Of a stretch of DNA of 55,085 nucleotides, positions 1 to 8,831 are shown one piece after another; positions within the stretch are counted from its first letter, which is position 1, and each line of letters starts with the position of its first letter. Below the pieces are notes generated by a model, which worked only from the letters and a program-made list of their open reading frames with translations, had not been told where the DNA came from and did no database searches. The position numbers and the translations under genes are program-made. The stretch is from Chlamydiota bacterium. Its GTDB lineage: Bacteria; Chlamydiota; Chlamydiia; Chlamydiales; Rhabdochlamydiaceae. Location: assembly GCA_013288895.1 (NCBI GenBank), contig JABDAY010000008.1, positions 1 to 55,085 on the forward strand, read 5' to 3'.

Positions 1-7
1 TCTAGGT

Positions 8-709
8 TTATTCGAAAATCAACTCTTTTTCTCTTTCGGTTAGGGGGCGGAACATCCCTTCGGGGAGGGTGCCTAGTTGCAGGCCGCCGATCCTGATCCG
101 TTCGAGTGATTCCACTTTAAGTTCAGCTTTTTGAACGAGAAGGCGCACTTCCCGTTTTTTCCCTTCCATGACGATAATTTTTACGGTGTTGCGTCGTACT
201 TTTGTGACTTTTTTTGGTTTGATCCAGACACCTTCGATAAAAGCTCCCTTGGAAATGATCTTTAGATCGAAATCGTTGATCTCCCGGTCTGTTTTTACAA
301 GGTATTCTTTTGCGATGTGTGCTGAGGGGTGGATCACCCTTTGAGCAAAATGACCATCATTTGTAACGAGAAGCAGGCCCGTGGTATCTCTGTCAAGTCT
401 TCCGATGGTGAAAAGCCTTTCATTGAGATGGGCAAAAAGCTCGATGACTAATTTTTTTGTTCCTACCGGTTTATTGGCGCAGATGTAACCATTGGGCTTG
501 TTTAGAATGTAGTAAGCTTTTTTTTGCTCTCCTTTAACGCGCTGCCCATCAATGCGAATATCATCTTCTTCCCAGGAGACTAGTGTTTGGGGCAAAAAAA
601 CAGTCTCTCCATTGACGTCTACCTTGCCGGCAAAAATAAACTCTTCACAGGCCCTTCTGGAGGCGATTCCTGCCGCTGATAAGGCTTTGCTTATTCGTTT
701 CTTTTCCAT
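8..709 (-). CDS. RsuA/RluB-family pseudouridine synthase
   Basis: Isomerises a specific uridine of ribosomal RNA to pseudouridine in the cytoplasm. An N-terminal S4-like RNA-binding segment occupies about residues 3-60. The catalytic core carries the family motif GRLDRDTTGLLL, with the catalytic Asp at residue 106, and a basic KKREVR motif follows. The 233-residue length fits the RsuA/RluB/RluE group. Which rRNA position it modifies cannot be told from sequence. It is divergent from gpmA, and its chlamydial counterpart sits beside pgm in the same way, which supports vertical inheritance. Confidence 0.9.
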   Translation of the reverse strand: MEKKRISKALSAAGIASRRACEEFIFAGKVDVNGETVFLPQTLVSWEEDDIRIDGQRVKGEQKKAYYILNKPNGYICANKPVGTKKLVIELFAHLNERLFTIGRLDRDTTGLLLVTNDGHFAQRVIHPSAHIAKEYLVKTDREINDFDLKIISKGAFIEGVWIKPKKVTKVRRNTVKIIVMEGKKREVRLLVQKAELKVESLERIRIGGLQLGTLPEGMFRPLTEREKELIFE

Positions 710-773
710 AATGGTGAGAAGAATAACCTAAAGCAGAGATATATACAATATGTTATGATGGGAGGGGAAGATC

Positions 774-804
774 GGGCACGCACGCGGGCACGGGCACGGG
801 CACG
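774..804. repeat. GGGCAC hexanucleotide microsatellite
   Basis: About four near-perfect GGGCAC units with one disrupted unit lie in the short divergent intergenic space, 28 bases before the gpmA start. The tract is far more GC-rich than its surroundings. It may be slippage-prone; no function is implied. Confidence 0.7.
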
Positions 805-832
805 AAAGAAAAGTTCTTGGAGTTAGGGGTTT

Positions 833-1525
833 ATGGCAAAAGATGTAAAACTTATTTTACTTAGGCATGGGCAGTCAGAGTGGAATAAACATAATTTATT
901 TACAGGGTGGGTGGATATCCCTTTGAGTTTGGAGGGGATAGAGGAGTCTGTTAAGGCGGGTAAAAAGATCTCCCATTTGCCTATAGATATTATTTTTGTT
1001 TCGTCGTTAATCCGCTCTCAAATGACTGCAATGTTAGTCATGGCACATCATAAGAGCGGCAAGATCCCTTGCATTCAGCATCCTCATGAGGGGAAGCTCG
1101 AAAATTGGGCAAAAGTTTATAGCGAAAAAGCAGAAGAGGAGCTCATTCCAACGATTCGAGCTTGGGAGCTCAATGAGAGGATGTATGGGAAACTCCAAGG
1201 ATTAAATAAGAAAGAAACAGCCGATAAATTTGGAAATGAGCAGGTTCAAATATGGCGCCGCAGCTACGAGATCCACCCACCGGAAGGGGAAAGCCTTAAG
1301 ATGACAGGTGAAAGGGCCATTCCCTATTTTAAAAAACATATTCTCCCCCATTTGCTGAAAGGTGAGAGTGTCCTCATAGCAGCTCATGGAAACTCCCTTC
1401 GGGCAATCATGATGTATTTAGATAATCTAAGCCCAGATCAAGTGGTTCATCTCGAGATGGCTACAGGGGATCCTGTTGTTTATACTTTTCATGGCAAGGA
1501 CTGGAAAAAAAATGAAACTGTTTGA
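833..1525 (+). CDS. gpmA: 2,3-bisphosphoglycerate-dependent phosphoglycerate mutase
   Basis: Interconverts 3- and 2-phosphoglycerate in glycolysis through a phosphohistidine. The phosphate-accepting RHGQSEWN motif has its His at residue 12, the second catalytic His is in AHGNSLR at residue 185, and the family signature NLFTGW follows the first motif. The 230-residue length is normal for the cofactor-dependent enzyme. The start is supported by an AGGGG-like ribosome binding site. It overlaps the following NifS-NifU reading frame by 14 bases, so the two are probably translated from one message. The pgm-NifS-NifU order is conserved in Chlamydia. Confidence 0.95.
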   Translation: MAKDVKLILLRHGQSEWNKHNLFTGWVDIPLSLEGIEESVKAGKKISHLPIDIIFVSSLIRSQMTAMLVMAHHKSGKIPCIQHPHEGKLENWAKVYSEKAEEELIPTIRAWELNERMYGKLQGLNKKETADKFGNEQVQIWRRSYEIHPPEGESLKMTGERAIPYFKKHILPHLLKGESVLIAAHGNSLRAIMMYLDNLSPDQVVHLEMATGDPVVYTFHGKDWKKNETV

Positions 1526-2966
1526 CATTCTTGGGTGCAAGAAAGAGGATCAATTCGTGGCGACAGCAAGCTTGGCTGAGTCGATCAATCAAGCTCTTTT
1601 TTCTGCGTGGTTTGATGGGACAAGGGAAACGGGAAAAAACCATTTTTTAACTATAGGAGTAGAAGATGAGGCAGTTTCAAAATCTTTAAATCGTTTGGAA
1701 AAATTCGGTTGCCGTACAAAAATTTTGCCGTTAAACAGCAATGGGCAACTCACCAAAGAGATATTGCAAGAGCACATAGGCCCCAGAACTTGTATGCTGA
1801 CGATTGCTTGGGCAAATCCCCTCACCGGAGTGATCCAGCCGATACAAGAGATTGCAGAGCTTTGTAAAGAAAAAGGGGTTTTGCTCCATGTTGATGGGGA
1901 AGCTGTTGTTGGAAAAATCTATTTTAGACTGCAAGACTATCCTATCCATTATTTTTCAACTAACTCTAGCCTCATCGTAAAAGAAAAAACACCTTTCACT
2001 CCTCTGATTCTTGGGCAAGCTGATTTAAACGTTCGGTTTGATGACTTGATTGATAGAGTTAATCACTTTGAGCATATCTGCACCGAAACTGCCCGTTTAA
2101 GAGATCTTTTTGAAGAGCTTATTTCTGAAAAAGGGGAGGTCCATTTCCAAAAAGCAGAGAGGCTAACCAATATTTCTGTTTTTTCTTTTCCTCGAGTTTT
2201 TGCTGATTCGTTTGTATATCAACTCAAAAAGAAAGGGATTGAATGCAAAGCTGCAGGCAAATATGCAATGAGTTATTCTTTAACGCACAAAACGACAGAA
2301 GAAGAGGTTGAAAGAGACGTGGCGATGATTTTTAAAACTGCCGATTTTTCTATGGACGCCCCACAAAAAAGGGTTTGTGTGGGAATAGTGGAAGACCTGG
2401 AGCTCCATCTTCTTGTGAATGAAACGAGTGGAATCATTGAAAATGCAAAATTTCAAGCAAACGGATCTCAGTTACTTGTCACTGCAGCTGAAATCACTTG
2501 TGGAATACTCATAGGAAAAAATCATGGCCAAGCAAGGCGGATCAACGCTGAGCTGATTGATAAATATCTAACTCTACCAAAGGAAGGTTACCCGATCTTA
2601 AATCTCCTTCTTGCTGCTATTGATAGCGCGGTAGAAAAATGTTCTGACATCCCTTATACAGAAATTCACGAGTCGCCCCCGTCAGATCTTTTTGAATCGC
2701 AAGGGATTTATCCAGGTTTTGAAACGATGAGTGAATTTCAGAAAATCGATGTGATAGAACAAATCATTGAAAAAGAGATCCGTCCTTATGTCGAGCTCGA
2801 TGCAGGCGGCGTGGAGGTGCTTGATTTAAAGGATAATGAACTGACTATTGTTTACTCAGGTTCTTGCACCACTTGCTACTCATCTACCGGTTCAACTCTA
2901 AACGCTATTCAACAAATTTTGAGAGCTAAGGTGCATCCAGAACTCGTCGTTGTGCCCAGACTTTAA
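1512..2966 (+). CDS. NifS-like / NifU-like fusion, Fe-S cluster biogenesis
   Basis: The first 270 or so residues resemble a class V aminotransferase/cysteine desulfurase: HVDGEAVVGK holds the Asp (residue 128) that contacts the PLP ring nitrogen. Where desulfurases have the Schiff-base lysine in an S-x-H-K motif, this protein reads FSTNSSLIVKEK, and I see no aligned lysine. A cysteine remains in the region of the mobile active-site loop. Residues about 290-385 resemble an IscU/NifU N-terminal fold, and the last 75 residues are a NifU C-terminal scaffold with C452-x-x-C455. Desulfurase and scaffold are thus joined in one chain; in Chlamydia I recall them as adjacent genes. Starts at 1476 or 1491 are possible but would overlap gpmA more deeply. 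Confidence 0.8.
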   Translation: MKLFDILGCKKEDQFVATASLAESINQALFSAWFDGTRETGKNHFLTIGVEDEAVSKSLNRLEKFGCRTKILPLNSNGQLTKEILQEHIGPRTCMLTIAWANPLTGVIQPIQEIAELCKEKGVLLHVDGEAVVGKIYFRLQDYPIHYFSTNSSLIVKEKTPFTPLILGQADLNVRFDDLIDRVNHFEHICTETARLRDLFEELISEKGEVHFQKAERLTNISVFSFPRVFADSFVYQLKKKGIECKAAGKYAMSYSLTHKTTEEEVERDVAMIFKTADFSMDAPQKRVCVGIVEDLELHLLVNETSGIIENAKFQANGSQLLVTAAEITCGILIGKNHGQARRINAELIDKYLTLPKEGYPILNLLLAAIDSAVEKCSDIPYTEIHESPPSDLFESQGIYPGFETMSEFQKIDVIEQIIEKEIRPYVELDAGGVEVLDLKDNELTIVYSGSCTTCYSSTGSTLNAIQQILRAKVHPELVVVPRL

Positions 2967-3506
2967 ATTCTCGAGATCCTCAATAAATTGAAAAAGAAGT
3001 GGATCGAGAATTTGTTCCAGTGGCCATGTTTTGCCGCTGAGCGCAGAAAGAGAGGTTGCGGGTTGATCGATTGATTGGAGGATTTCCTCTGCCATGTTGA
3101 CGTTGAATCCCACTCCTAATACAATTCCTAAAAGTTTATCTAGTATCTTTGTTTCGCATAAAATGCCTGCGATTTTTTTGCCGTCGATCTGAACATCATT
3201 GGGATACTTCATTTTGGCGGTATATCCAAGCTCTTTTAATAGTTTCATACAAGAGAAAGACATCAGTTGGGCGAGATGTTTGAGATGAGGAAAGTCGGGT
3301 TCTACAGTAAAAAAGAGGGAGGCATAAATATTTTGACCTTTGGGAGAGATCCAGCGGCGTCCATTTGTCCCTCGCCCCCTTGTTTGCTCTTCAGCTGTGA
3401 TGCAAGTAAATCCTTCATGATCTAAGATATGGGCATTATTTTTAGCCCAGCTGTTTGTAGAGTCGATGATATCAAAATGAATATAATTGATATTTTTAGT
3501 TTTCAT
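2898..3506 (-). CDS. birA: Biotin-[acetyl-CoA-carboxylase] ligase
   Basis: Attaches biotin to the carboxyl-carrier subunit of acetyl-CoA carboxylase. It has the catalytic loop GRGTNGRRW (consensus GRGRxGRxW), the downstream KYPNDV and GKKIAGIL motifs, and a GVGFNVN segment. At 202 residues it is the short monofunctional type, without an N-terminal DNA-binding domain. The start at 3506 is preferred over an upstream in-frame start at 3545 because the latter would overlap rodA. Its 3' end overlaps the convergent NifS-NifU gene by 69 bases. Neighbours nifU and rodA match chlamydial order. Confidence 0.9.
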   Translation of the reverse strand: MKTKNINYIHFDIIDSTNSWAKNNAHILDHEGFTCITAEEQTRGRGTNGRRWISPKGQNIYASLFFTVEPDFPHLKHLAQLMSFSCMKLLKELGYTAKMKYPNDVQIDGKKIAGILCETKILDKLLGIVLGVGFNVNMAEEILQSIDQPATSLSALSGKTWPLEQILDPLLFQFIEDLENLKSGHNDEFWMHLSSQNLLNSV

Positions 3507-3520
3507 GGTAAGATAATGAT

Positions 3521-4624
3521 ATGTGGAATCACAGATATTTAACAAGAATTGATTTTAGAATGATTTTCGTCTTACTCGCCCTTATGGGGGTGAGCTTACT
3601 CGTAATTTCTGCAACGACGATGGATAGCGATTCTGAGTCATTTTTAACTTCTACGGTAAAGCATCAGATACAGTGGTTTACGATGGGGTGGGTACTATAT
3701 TTATTTTTTGCAGGAATGGACTATCATAAGCTTAGGGATTGGACGTGGGTTCTTTACATAGGGATCATTTTCATGCTTTTTGGACTTTTTTTTACCACCC
3801 CTATACAAAATGTCCACCGGTGGTACAGAATTATGGGGATGACCCTGCAACCTTCCGAATATGCCAAATTAGTTGTCGTCATTACCTTGAGTTGGTATTT
3901 AGAAAGGAGGGAAAGGGGGGTGATTCAGGCAATTGGGATCGTCCTTGTCCCTTTTCTTTTAATCCTTAAACAGCCTGATTTGGGGACAGCGCTTGTCCTT
4001 TATCCTATTGCCCTTGTCATGTTTTATTTTGGCGGAGTTAAAAAAAGAGCTGTCTCAATCATGTCCCTAATGGGAATTGGCACCTTTATTTTTGTCCTTT
4101 TGATGTTTTTGGGCGTTCTTTCGCATGATGAGCTACGTCCCTATGTCACTAAAGTGATTAAAGAATATCAATATGAAAGATTGAATCCCAATACCTATCA
4201 TCAAAGGGCTGCACAGACAGCAATTGCCCTTGGAGGTTTTACAGGCTCGGGTTGGCATAAAAGTGAGTTTACCGGAAAAGAATGGCTTCCCGCTGCACAT
4301 ACAGATTCTGTATTTGCCGCCTTTGGGGAGGAATTTGGTTTGATAGGAGTGTTTTTCCTCCTCCTTTTATTTTTCGGTTTAATCTATTTTGGATTTCAGG
4401 TAACAGCTGTAGCTAAGGACAGATATGGGCGGCTCCTCTCGTCTGGCATCACGGTTTATCTTGCGATGCACGTGATTGTGAATGTGGGGATGATGTGTGG
4501 CTTTTTACCGATTACCGGCGTCCCCTTGATTTTGGTGACCTATGGAGGATCCTCGGTGTTATCGACAATGATTGCGCTGGGAATATTACAAAGCATCTAT
4601 AGCAGAAGGTATACAAATGGTTGA
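3521..4624 (+). CDS. rodA: SEDS peptidoglycan polymerase, RodA
   Basis: An integral membrane glycosyltransferase of the FtsW/RodA/SpoVE family that polymerises lipid II. About ten hydrophobic segments are visible. Family motifs include the loop around residue 110 with QPSEYAKL, KQPDLGTAL in the following segment, and the C-terminal GVPLILVTYGGSS stretch. It is 367 residues long, normal for RodA. It is divergent from birA with 14 bases between starts, and its last 8 bases overlap the following small gene. Its presence fits the limited peptidoglycan synthesis of chlamydiae. Confidence 0.93.
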   Translation: MWNHRYLTRIDFRMIFVLLALMGVSLLVISATTMDSDSESFLTSTVKHQIQWFTMGWVLYLFFAGMDYHKLRDWTWVLYIGIIFMLFGLFFTTPIQNVHRWYRIMGMTLQPSEYAKLVVVITLSWYLERRERGVIQAIGIVLVPFLLILKQPDLGTALVLYPIALVMFYFGGVKKRAVSIMSLMGIGTFIFVLLMFLGVLSHDELRPYVTKVIKEYQYERLNPNTYHQRAAQTAIALGGFTGSGWHKSEFTGKEWLPAAHTDSVFAAFGEEFGLIGVFFLLLLFFGLIYFGFQVTAVAKDRYGRLLSSGITVYLAMHVIVNVGMMCGFLPITGVPLILVTYGGSSVLSTMIALGILQSIYSRRYTNG

Positions 4625-5090
4625 TAAGCAAAGTTTACATCCTTTTATTTTGACTCCCAGCTCCTGGCTTGGAGAAGGAAAAATACAGCTTAACATGGTT
4701 GAAGAGGAATTAGCTTTTTTTACCCGCTGGAACGTAGCTAATACTAACAACTCGGGACAGATCGAATGTGTTCAAGAGATCCAGGTTAAAGGGCTCTCTG
4801 ATATCATGATCAACCACTTTATTTTTTACGATATCACCCCCAATTCCTTCACCATTGATCTTGAAAATCAGGCTCTTGGCAAAGTGGTTGGCCAAGGGAT
4901 CATCAATGACCAGGTGATTGGGTGGGAATTCCGCGTAGTAGATATGGGTTTTGAGGGATTTGAATTTTATGAAAGACAAATCGATGGCTCTTACCTAATG
5001 CGCGCAGAATATGCCACCTCAGACCAATTTAGAACACTTATCAAAGGAAAAGTATGGGTCCCCTCAGCTCCGGAAAAAAAGCAAAAATAA
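4617..5090 (+). CDS. Unknown cytoplasmic protein, coupled to rodA
   Basis: I do not recognise the family. The 157-residue product is soluble-looking, with alternating hydrophobic and polar residues that suggest mostly beta structure, and shows no signal peptide, membrane segment or cysteine motif beyond a single CVQ. The ATG at 4617 overlaps the rodA stop by 8 bases and is preferred over an upstream in-frame start inside rodA. Translational coupling to rodA suggests cotranscription, but a role in cell-wall synthesis would be only inference. Confidence 0.75.
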   Translation: MVDKQSLHPFILTPSSWLGEGKIQLNMVEEELAFFTRWNVANTNNSGQIECVQEIQVKGLSDIMINHFIFYDITPNSFTIDLENQALGKVVGQGIINDQVIGWEFRVVDMGFEGFEFYERQIDGSYLMRAEYATSDQFRTLIKGKVWVPSAPEKKQK

Positions 5091-5410
5091 TCTTCCTGTT
5101 TATTGTCTGCTTTTCTCAACTAACAGCAGCCATGACAAAGGTAGGCTATAATGCTGTCGAAATTGGAGATAAATTCGATACGATCGAGGGATGTGCAGGA
5201 AGACCTTATCGTATTTGCTCAAAAGGGGGAGAGACCTACGAGTATGAGTACGTCGAAAAAATCGTCTTCACCGATAAAACAAACGTCACAGTCAACCACT
5301 ATTACTTCATTGTTTCAAACGGGATCATCGTCGGCAAACGGTTTAAGATCGAGCGCTCTCCCGCCTATAACATGATCTATCAAGAAGATCCGAATATCTA
5401 TAGCTACTAG
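5054..5410 (+). CDS. Small exported protein, unknown
   Basis: A 118-residue protein with a basic start and a hydrophobic stretch (IIFLFIVCFSQLTAA) typical of a Sec signal peptide. The mature part has an N-terminal VGYNAVEIGDKFDTIE followed by short beta-like segments. The pattern (a G-D-x-F-x-x-I-E helix start, then EYEYVEKIVF and NHYYFIVSNGIIVGKRF strands) loosely recalls the SmpA/BamE fold, but the resemblance is weak. An AGGA ribosome binding site precedes the ATG, and the gene overlaps the preceding one by 37 bases. It ends within 4 bases of the convergent helical protein gene. Confidence 0.7.
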   Translation: MGPLSSGKKAKIIFLFIVCFSQLTAAMTKVGYNAVEIGDKFDTIEGCAGRPYRICSKGGETYEYEYVEKIVFTDKTNVTVNHYYFIVSNGIIVGKRFKIERSPAYNMIYQEDPNIYSY

Positions 5411-6525
5411 CTATAGAAGAAGTTCAGATCGTTCTGATAATTAAAAGATCTACAATATTTACTGTAGTACCCCAACCCGCATGTGCTATCCTCTGTTTGA
5501 AGCGTAACGACATTGAGAGGGTCAACTAGTGGAAAGTAGCTATCCTCGCCTGAGAGGCTTACTCTTTCTGCTACAAGCCGTTCTAGTTCTAATAATTTTA
5601 ATTCTCCGGTTTTTGTGATCGTTGCTGCCAGGGATTCTATCTGTGCCATTTCTCCTGCTTTGTTGCTTGCATAAGACTCGATTGTTCCTGCTATGCGGCA
5701 TGCTAGAGGTTCCTTTTTTGCTATAGCTTGAACGCGTTTATCTGCTTTTTTTAATGCTGCCTCTGCTTCTTTTGCTTCTCTGACTATTCTATTTGCTAAG
5801 GTTCCTTGTATTGAGATTTCTCTCTCGTTTTTTATTTTCGACGAGGCTGCCACAACCATCAATTCTAATGTTCGACGTATTTCTATGAGCTCTCTTGTTT
5901 TTTCGGATATGGTTGTTCCTGCTTCAGATGCGGTGTTTTTTGCTTCTAGGGCTTTTTTTACGGCGCTTCTTGCCTTGATCGCTCCCTCTTTTGTTTTCGC
6001 GTCTTCACTTTCTTTTGATAGACGCATTTTTTCTGGAAGCTCTGTTAGACTGTTTCCCAATTTTACTGCCTGTGCAACTTCTTCTGTTAGGCTGATTGTT
6101 AAGGATGCGATTGTTTCTTTTAAGCGGCATGCCAAGGGTTCATCTTTTGCTGTAGCGTGGGCCCGCAAAGCAGCTTCCATTACTACTGCCCCTGCTTTTC
6201 TTATTGTTGCCTTGGCTTTTAGGATTCTTTCGACTTCTCTTATTAAGACCGCTTCTAGCATATTCGGATCTCTTTTTTTCACCTCTTCTTTGTCTATGTT
6301 TCCCATTAGTTCTTGTGAGCCATTTATCTTTTTCCTCTCCGTGGATATGGTGTCTCTTGCTTCCAGTACCGTGTTGTATGCTTCCATGGTCTCTTTGATG
6401 GCTTTTTGCGCTATGGCGGCTTCCATTCCCGTGTTTCTTGTTTCTGCCGGCTTTTGTGAGGGGCTTTCTGGCGGTTGAGGGGCAACCAATACGGTTAAGG
6501 GATTTGATGTATCAATAGCGGTCAT
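5407..6525 (-). CDS. Helical protein with internal duplication, unknown
   Basis: Not recognised. The 372-residue product is rich in Ala, Glu, Lys and Arg, with almost no predicted strand, and is probably a long helical or coiled-coil protein. Two copies of a module of about 150 residues can be matched: KDEPLACRLKETIASL near residue 130 pairs with KKEPLACRIAGTIESY near residue 285, and the segments ahead of them both carry EAxxTxSE-like stretches. The N-terminal 35 residues are Pro/Ser/Thr-rich and disordered-looking. AGGAG stands 6 bases before the ATG at 6525, so in-frame sequence upstream is not coding. A 197-residue frame on the opposite strand is a shadow of this repeat. Confidence 0.7.
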   Translation of the reverse strand: MTAIDTSNPLTVLVAPQPPESPSQKPAETRNTGMEAAIAQKAIKETMEAYNTVLEARDTISTERKKINGSQELMGNIDKEEVKKRDPNMLEAVLIREVERILKAKATIRKAGAVVMEAALRAHATAKDEPLACRLKETIASLTISLTEEVAQAVKLGNSLTELPEKMRLSKESEDAKTKEGAIKARSAVKKALEAKNTASEAGTTISEKTRELIEIRRTLELMVVAASSKIKNEREISIQGTLANRIVREAKEAEAALKKADKRVQAIAKKEPLACRIAGTIESYASNKAGEMAQIESLAATITKTGELKLLELERLVAERVSLSGEDSYFPLVDPLNVVTLQTEDSTCGLGYYSKYCRSFNYQNDLNFFYS

Positions 6526-6718
6526 ATTTTTCTCCTTTTGATGTTTTTCATGGTAATATTTTAGATAATTAACTTTTAAAAGTATAGTAAAATATAACTT
6601 ATTAAGTTTAAATAAGTTATATACAACAGGCTGCAAGTGTAATAAAGACGCGTTTCTCCCTAAAAATCAATAACTTACGTTCTTTTATAAAGGAATAGTA
6701 GAAAATCATAATAAATAC

Positions 6719-6748
6719 TTGATTTTTATATTAAGTTTATTATATAAT
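6719..6748 (+). promoter_or_regulatory. Promoter for the 6774 membrane protein gene
   Basis: TTGATT at 6719-6724 and TATAAT at 6743-6748, separated by 18 bases, in an AT-rich 250-base divergent spacer. Transcription would begin near 6755, ruling out the in-frame ATG at 6750. Confidence 0.6.
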
Positions 6749-6773
6749 AATGTTTTTAACAATTAAGGTAATT

Positions 6774-7676
6774 ATGGTTACGGTTGTTCCTAGTCAAAGT
6801 TTGTGTCAGCACTTAGATAAAAATCCCGACACAGTGGCTACAGGTGTTTTAAATGTTGCTCGTGATGGTCTGTGGGGTGGTCAATCGGTCGCCGCTACAG
6901 GCTTTACTATGCGCGCGACGGCTGCCATCCCCTCTAGTGCAGCTGGAATGGTTAGTGCTCCTTTTCTCTTGCAAACAGCCTCTCAAATGGCCTATTCCAC
7001 AGCTGCTATGGCAGTTGTTGGCATTCCTGCTTATTATGTTTATTGTAAGGCTACGGGAAATAAGTTTGAATGGAAAAAAGTACTTACATTTTTGATAGCA
7101 GCTTCCCTTGCGATTGTTCTCTGGAATTATGGACAAGCCCTTGGGATAGGCTTGGGGAATCTAATACCTACCGTGGGTGGTGTCGATATTGGAAAATGGA
7201 TTGGTGGGCTTATTTTAGCTCCTATATTTTGTGGAGTTTTGGAAGGAGGTATCCAATTTCTTGTTCGCTATGTTGCGGATAGGAAGAATAAGACTGATAT
7301 TGATAAACAACTTTTCTCTAAGGAATTGAAAAAGAATATCACCTGGGGAGCTATTCCAGGAGCTGTATGGCAGATGGTATTCTTTATCTTCACCGCTGTT
7401 ATTTTTGCTAATTTTGGCGGTTCTATCCCCACATGGGCACAAGCAGTAATTACAGGTACAGCTATTTCCATTGCGGTTTGTATAGCGAATCTAGCAACTG
7501 CTAAACACATTCAAGAGGAAATGGACAAACTTAAAAAAGAGAAAGAACAATTGGTCACACCTACATTAGTTACTGAAAAGAATATTGCCCACTTCTGTAG
7601 ATCACATCCCGGTGTCCAGCTAGGAGAGGAAGTTTTTTTAGCCTCTTCAATCAAAAACAAAATCACATATAAATAA
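6774..7676 (+). CDS. Multi-pass membrane protein, unknown
   Basis: Not recognised. The 300-residue protein starts with a soluble stretch of about 45 residues and then has several hydrophobic segments: two Ala/Ser-rich ones near residues 45-100, then clear membrane spans around VLTFLIAASLAIVLW, IGGLILAPIFCGVL, MVFFIFTAVIFANFG and AVITGTAISIAVCIA. A charged helical tail follows (EEMDKLKKEKEQ). AAGG stands 5 bases before the ATG at 6774, which is favoured over 6750. No transporter signature is visible; it may be a host-interacting membrane protein of this lineage, which is inference. Confidence 0.7.
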   Translation: MVTVVPSQSLCQHLDKNPDTVATGVLNVARDGLWGGQSVAATGFTMRATAAIPSSAAGMVSAPFLLQTASQMAYSTAAMAVVGIPAYYVYCKATGNKFEWKKVLTFLIAASLAIVLWNYGQALGIGLGNLIPTVGGVDIGKWIGGLILAPIFCGVLEGGIQFLVRYVADRKNKTDIDKQLFSKELKKNITWGAIPGAVWQMVFFIFTAVIFANFGGSIPTWAQAVITGTAISIAVCIANLATAKHIQEEMDKLKKEKEQLVTPTLVTEKNIAHFCRSHPGVQLGEEVFLASSIKNKITYK

Positions 7677-7715
7677 ATTTTAATTTTTACGTTATCATAG
7701 TAATGCGTATTTTAC

Positions 7716-7744
7716 TTGACTTACATTATCAGTTTTGATAAATT
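7716..7744 (+). promoter_or_regulatory. Promoter of first paralogue gene
   Basis: TTGACT at 7716-7721, a 17-base spacer, then TAAATT at 7739-7744. The surrounding DNA (7670-7745) is partly repeated upstream of the paralogue at 11098, including a shared TTTTGATAAATTATT, showing that promoter and gene were duplicated together. Confidence 0.65.
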
Positions 7745-7776
7745 ATTAGAGTTAAACAAACCTAAGGAGATCGTGT

Positions 7777-8754
7777 ATGTCAGGAAATGTAAGCGAAAAA
7801 ATTACTTTAAATTTTAGTTGGATGGGCCCAAGTAGTAGGGTGAGTGAGCAGAAAGACTTAAGTGTTCATACTATAGACCTTGTGTTTAAAGATGCAAATA
7901 CCAATACCAGCGTAGTTATGCCAGACGATATTCAACCTTCTAGAATTGTAAAACTTCCGTTTACATGTCCGGGTCCACTAAAAGTAACGATTGAACAAAT
8001 ACGCGATCTTAAGATCTATGCTAGAATTTATATGGGAAGACCCAATGAAGGATCTTCTATTAGACGGATGCCAGCTAGAGAAATTACATTAAAAGTACCA
8101 CAAGAATTAAAAATTGGGAAAACCTATAATCTTGAGGTCACATCTGTTGACACATCTGATGATCTTTCCTTGTCAGCGAATCTCGTGGAGGAAGGGGGAT
8201 TTGATAGAGATGAATTTCAAAGGCGGGCAGGAAATATGGGTGAGGCATTGATTAGAGAGGGGCGACAAAATCTTGAGCTACTCTCAAGAGGAGGAGTGGT
8301 AGTTTTTGATTCTTCTTCCACAAGAGGAGATGTGCTTGCTCATGGATTGAGAGGGGTGATTCGCGCGGGGCAACAAATGATCCCGGCACTTGAGGTCCCA
8401 CATACCCAGCCTTTAGAAGCCCCTGAAGATCCTTTAGAAGCCCCTGAAGATTTAGATAAATTGAGCGTAGATGAATTGCAATCACTTTTTAATAAAACCT
8501 TTATAAAGGATAAACAGTTTGAAATTGCACGTACGAAAGCGGCCAAGGCTGGCGATATAAATGAACTGAATAGAATTGTTGCGCTTGAGGTTCAGAACTC
8601 TCAATTGCTCATGAATCTGGGTGAAGCATTAGAAAAAAAAGGAGTGACACCTCAAATGCCCGACTCTGAAGAGTTTCAATCTGCAGCGAATGAATCTGCA
8701 CAATCTCAGGCTGAACAACTACACGCTGTTCAAGAAATGTGCATACAGCAATAG
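7777..8754 (+). CDS. Lineage-specific tandem paralogue, copy 1
   Basis: Function unknown. The first 130 residues form a conserved module shared with the genes at 11098 and 11760: ITLNFSWMGP at the start, a PDDIQPS element, ARIYMG near residue 85, then ELKIGKTYNL and a SLSANLVEE end. Its strand pattern suggests a beta sandwich. This longest copy adds about 190 residues, with a duplicated PLEAPED heptapeptide and a helical Gln-rich C-terminus ending in MCIQQ. No signal peptide or membrane span is visible. AAGGAG precedes the ATG within a leader shared by all copies. Confidence 0.75.
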   Translation: MSGNVSEKITLNFSWMGPSSRVSEQKDLSVHTIDLVFKDANTNTSVVMPDDIQPSRIVKLPFTCPGPLKVTIEQIRDLKIYARIYMGRPNEGSSIRRMPAREITLKVPQELKIGKTYNLEVTSVDTSDDLSLSANLVEEGGFDRDEFQRRAGNMGEALIREGRQNLELLSRGGVVVFDSSSTRGDVLAHGLRGVIRAGQQMIPALEVPHTQPLEAPEDPLEAPEDLDKLSVDELQSLFNKTFIKDKQFEIARTKAAKAGDINELNRIVALEVQNSQLLMNLGEALEKKGVTPQMPDSEEFQSAANESAQSQAEQLHAVQEMCIQQ

Positions 8755-8760
8755 AGGTAA

Positions 8761-8831
8761 ACTAGAGAGTTAAACAAATAAGGAGATCATGTATGTCTGC
8801 AAGGGCTCTCCTTAGCGCAACCTTCTTTTAG
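8761..8831 (+). pseudogene. Leader and first codons of a lost paralogue copy
   Basis: The segment repeats the leader of the family (GAGTTAAACAA, AAGGAGATCATGT, then ATG at 8793). After four codons matching the family start (ATG TCT GCA) it enters unrelated sequence and stops at 8831. The minus-strand MutS-like gene ends at 8828, directly overlapping this stub, so a family member was probably lost or displaced where the MutS-like gene arrived. Confidence 0.65.

Noticed and set aside
5885..6478. 197-residue plus-strand frame
   Set aside because: It is antisense to the helical duplicated protein, which has a good ribosome binding site and internal repeats; the frame has biased Ser/Phe composition typical of an antisense shadow.
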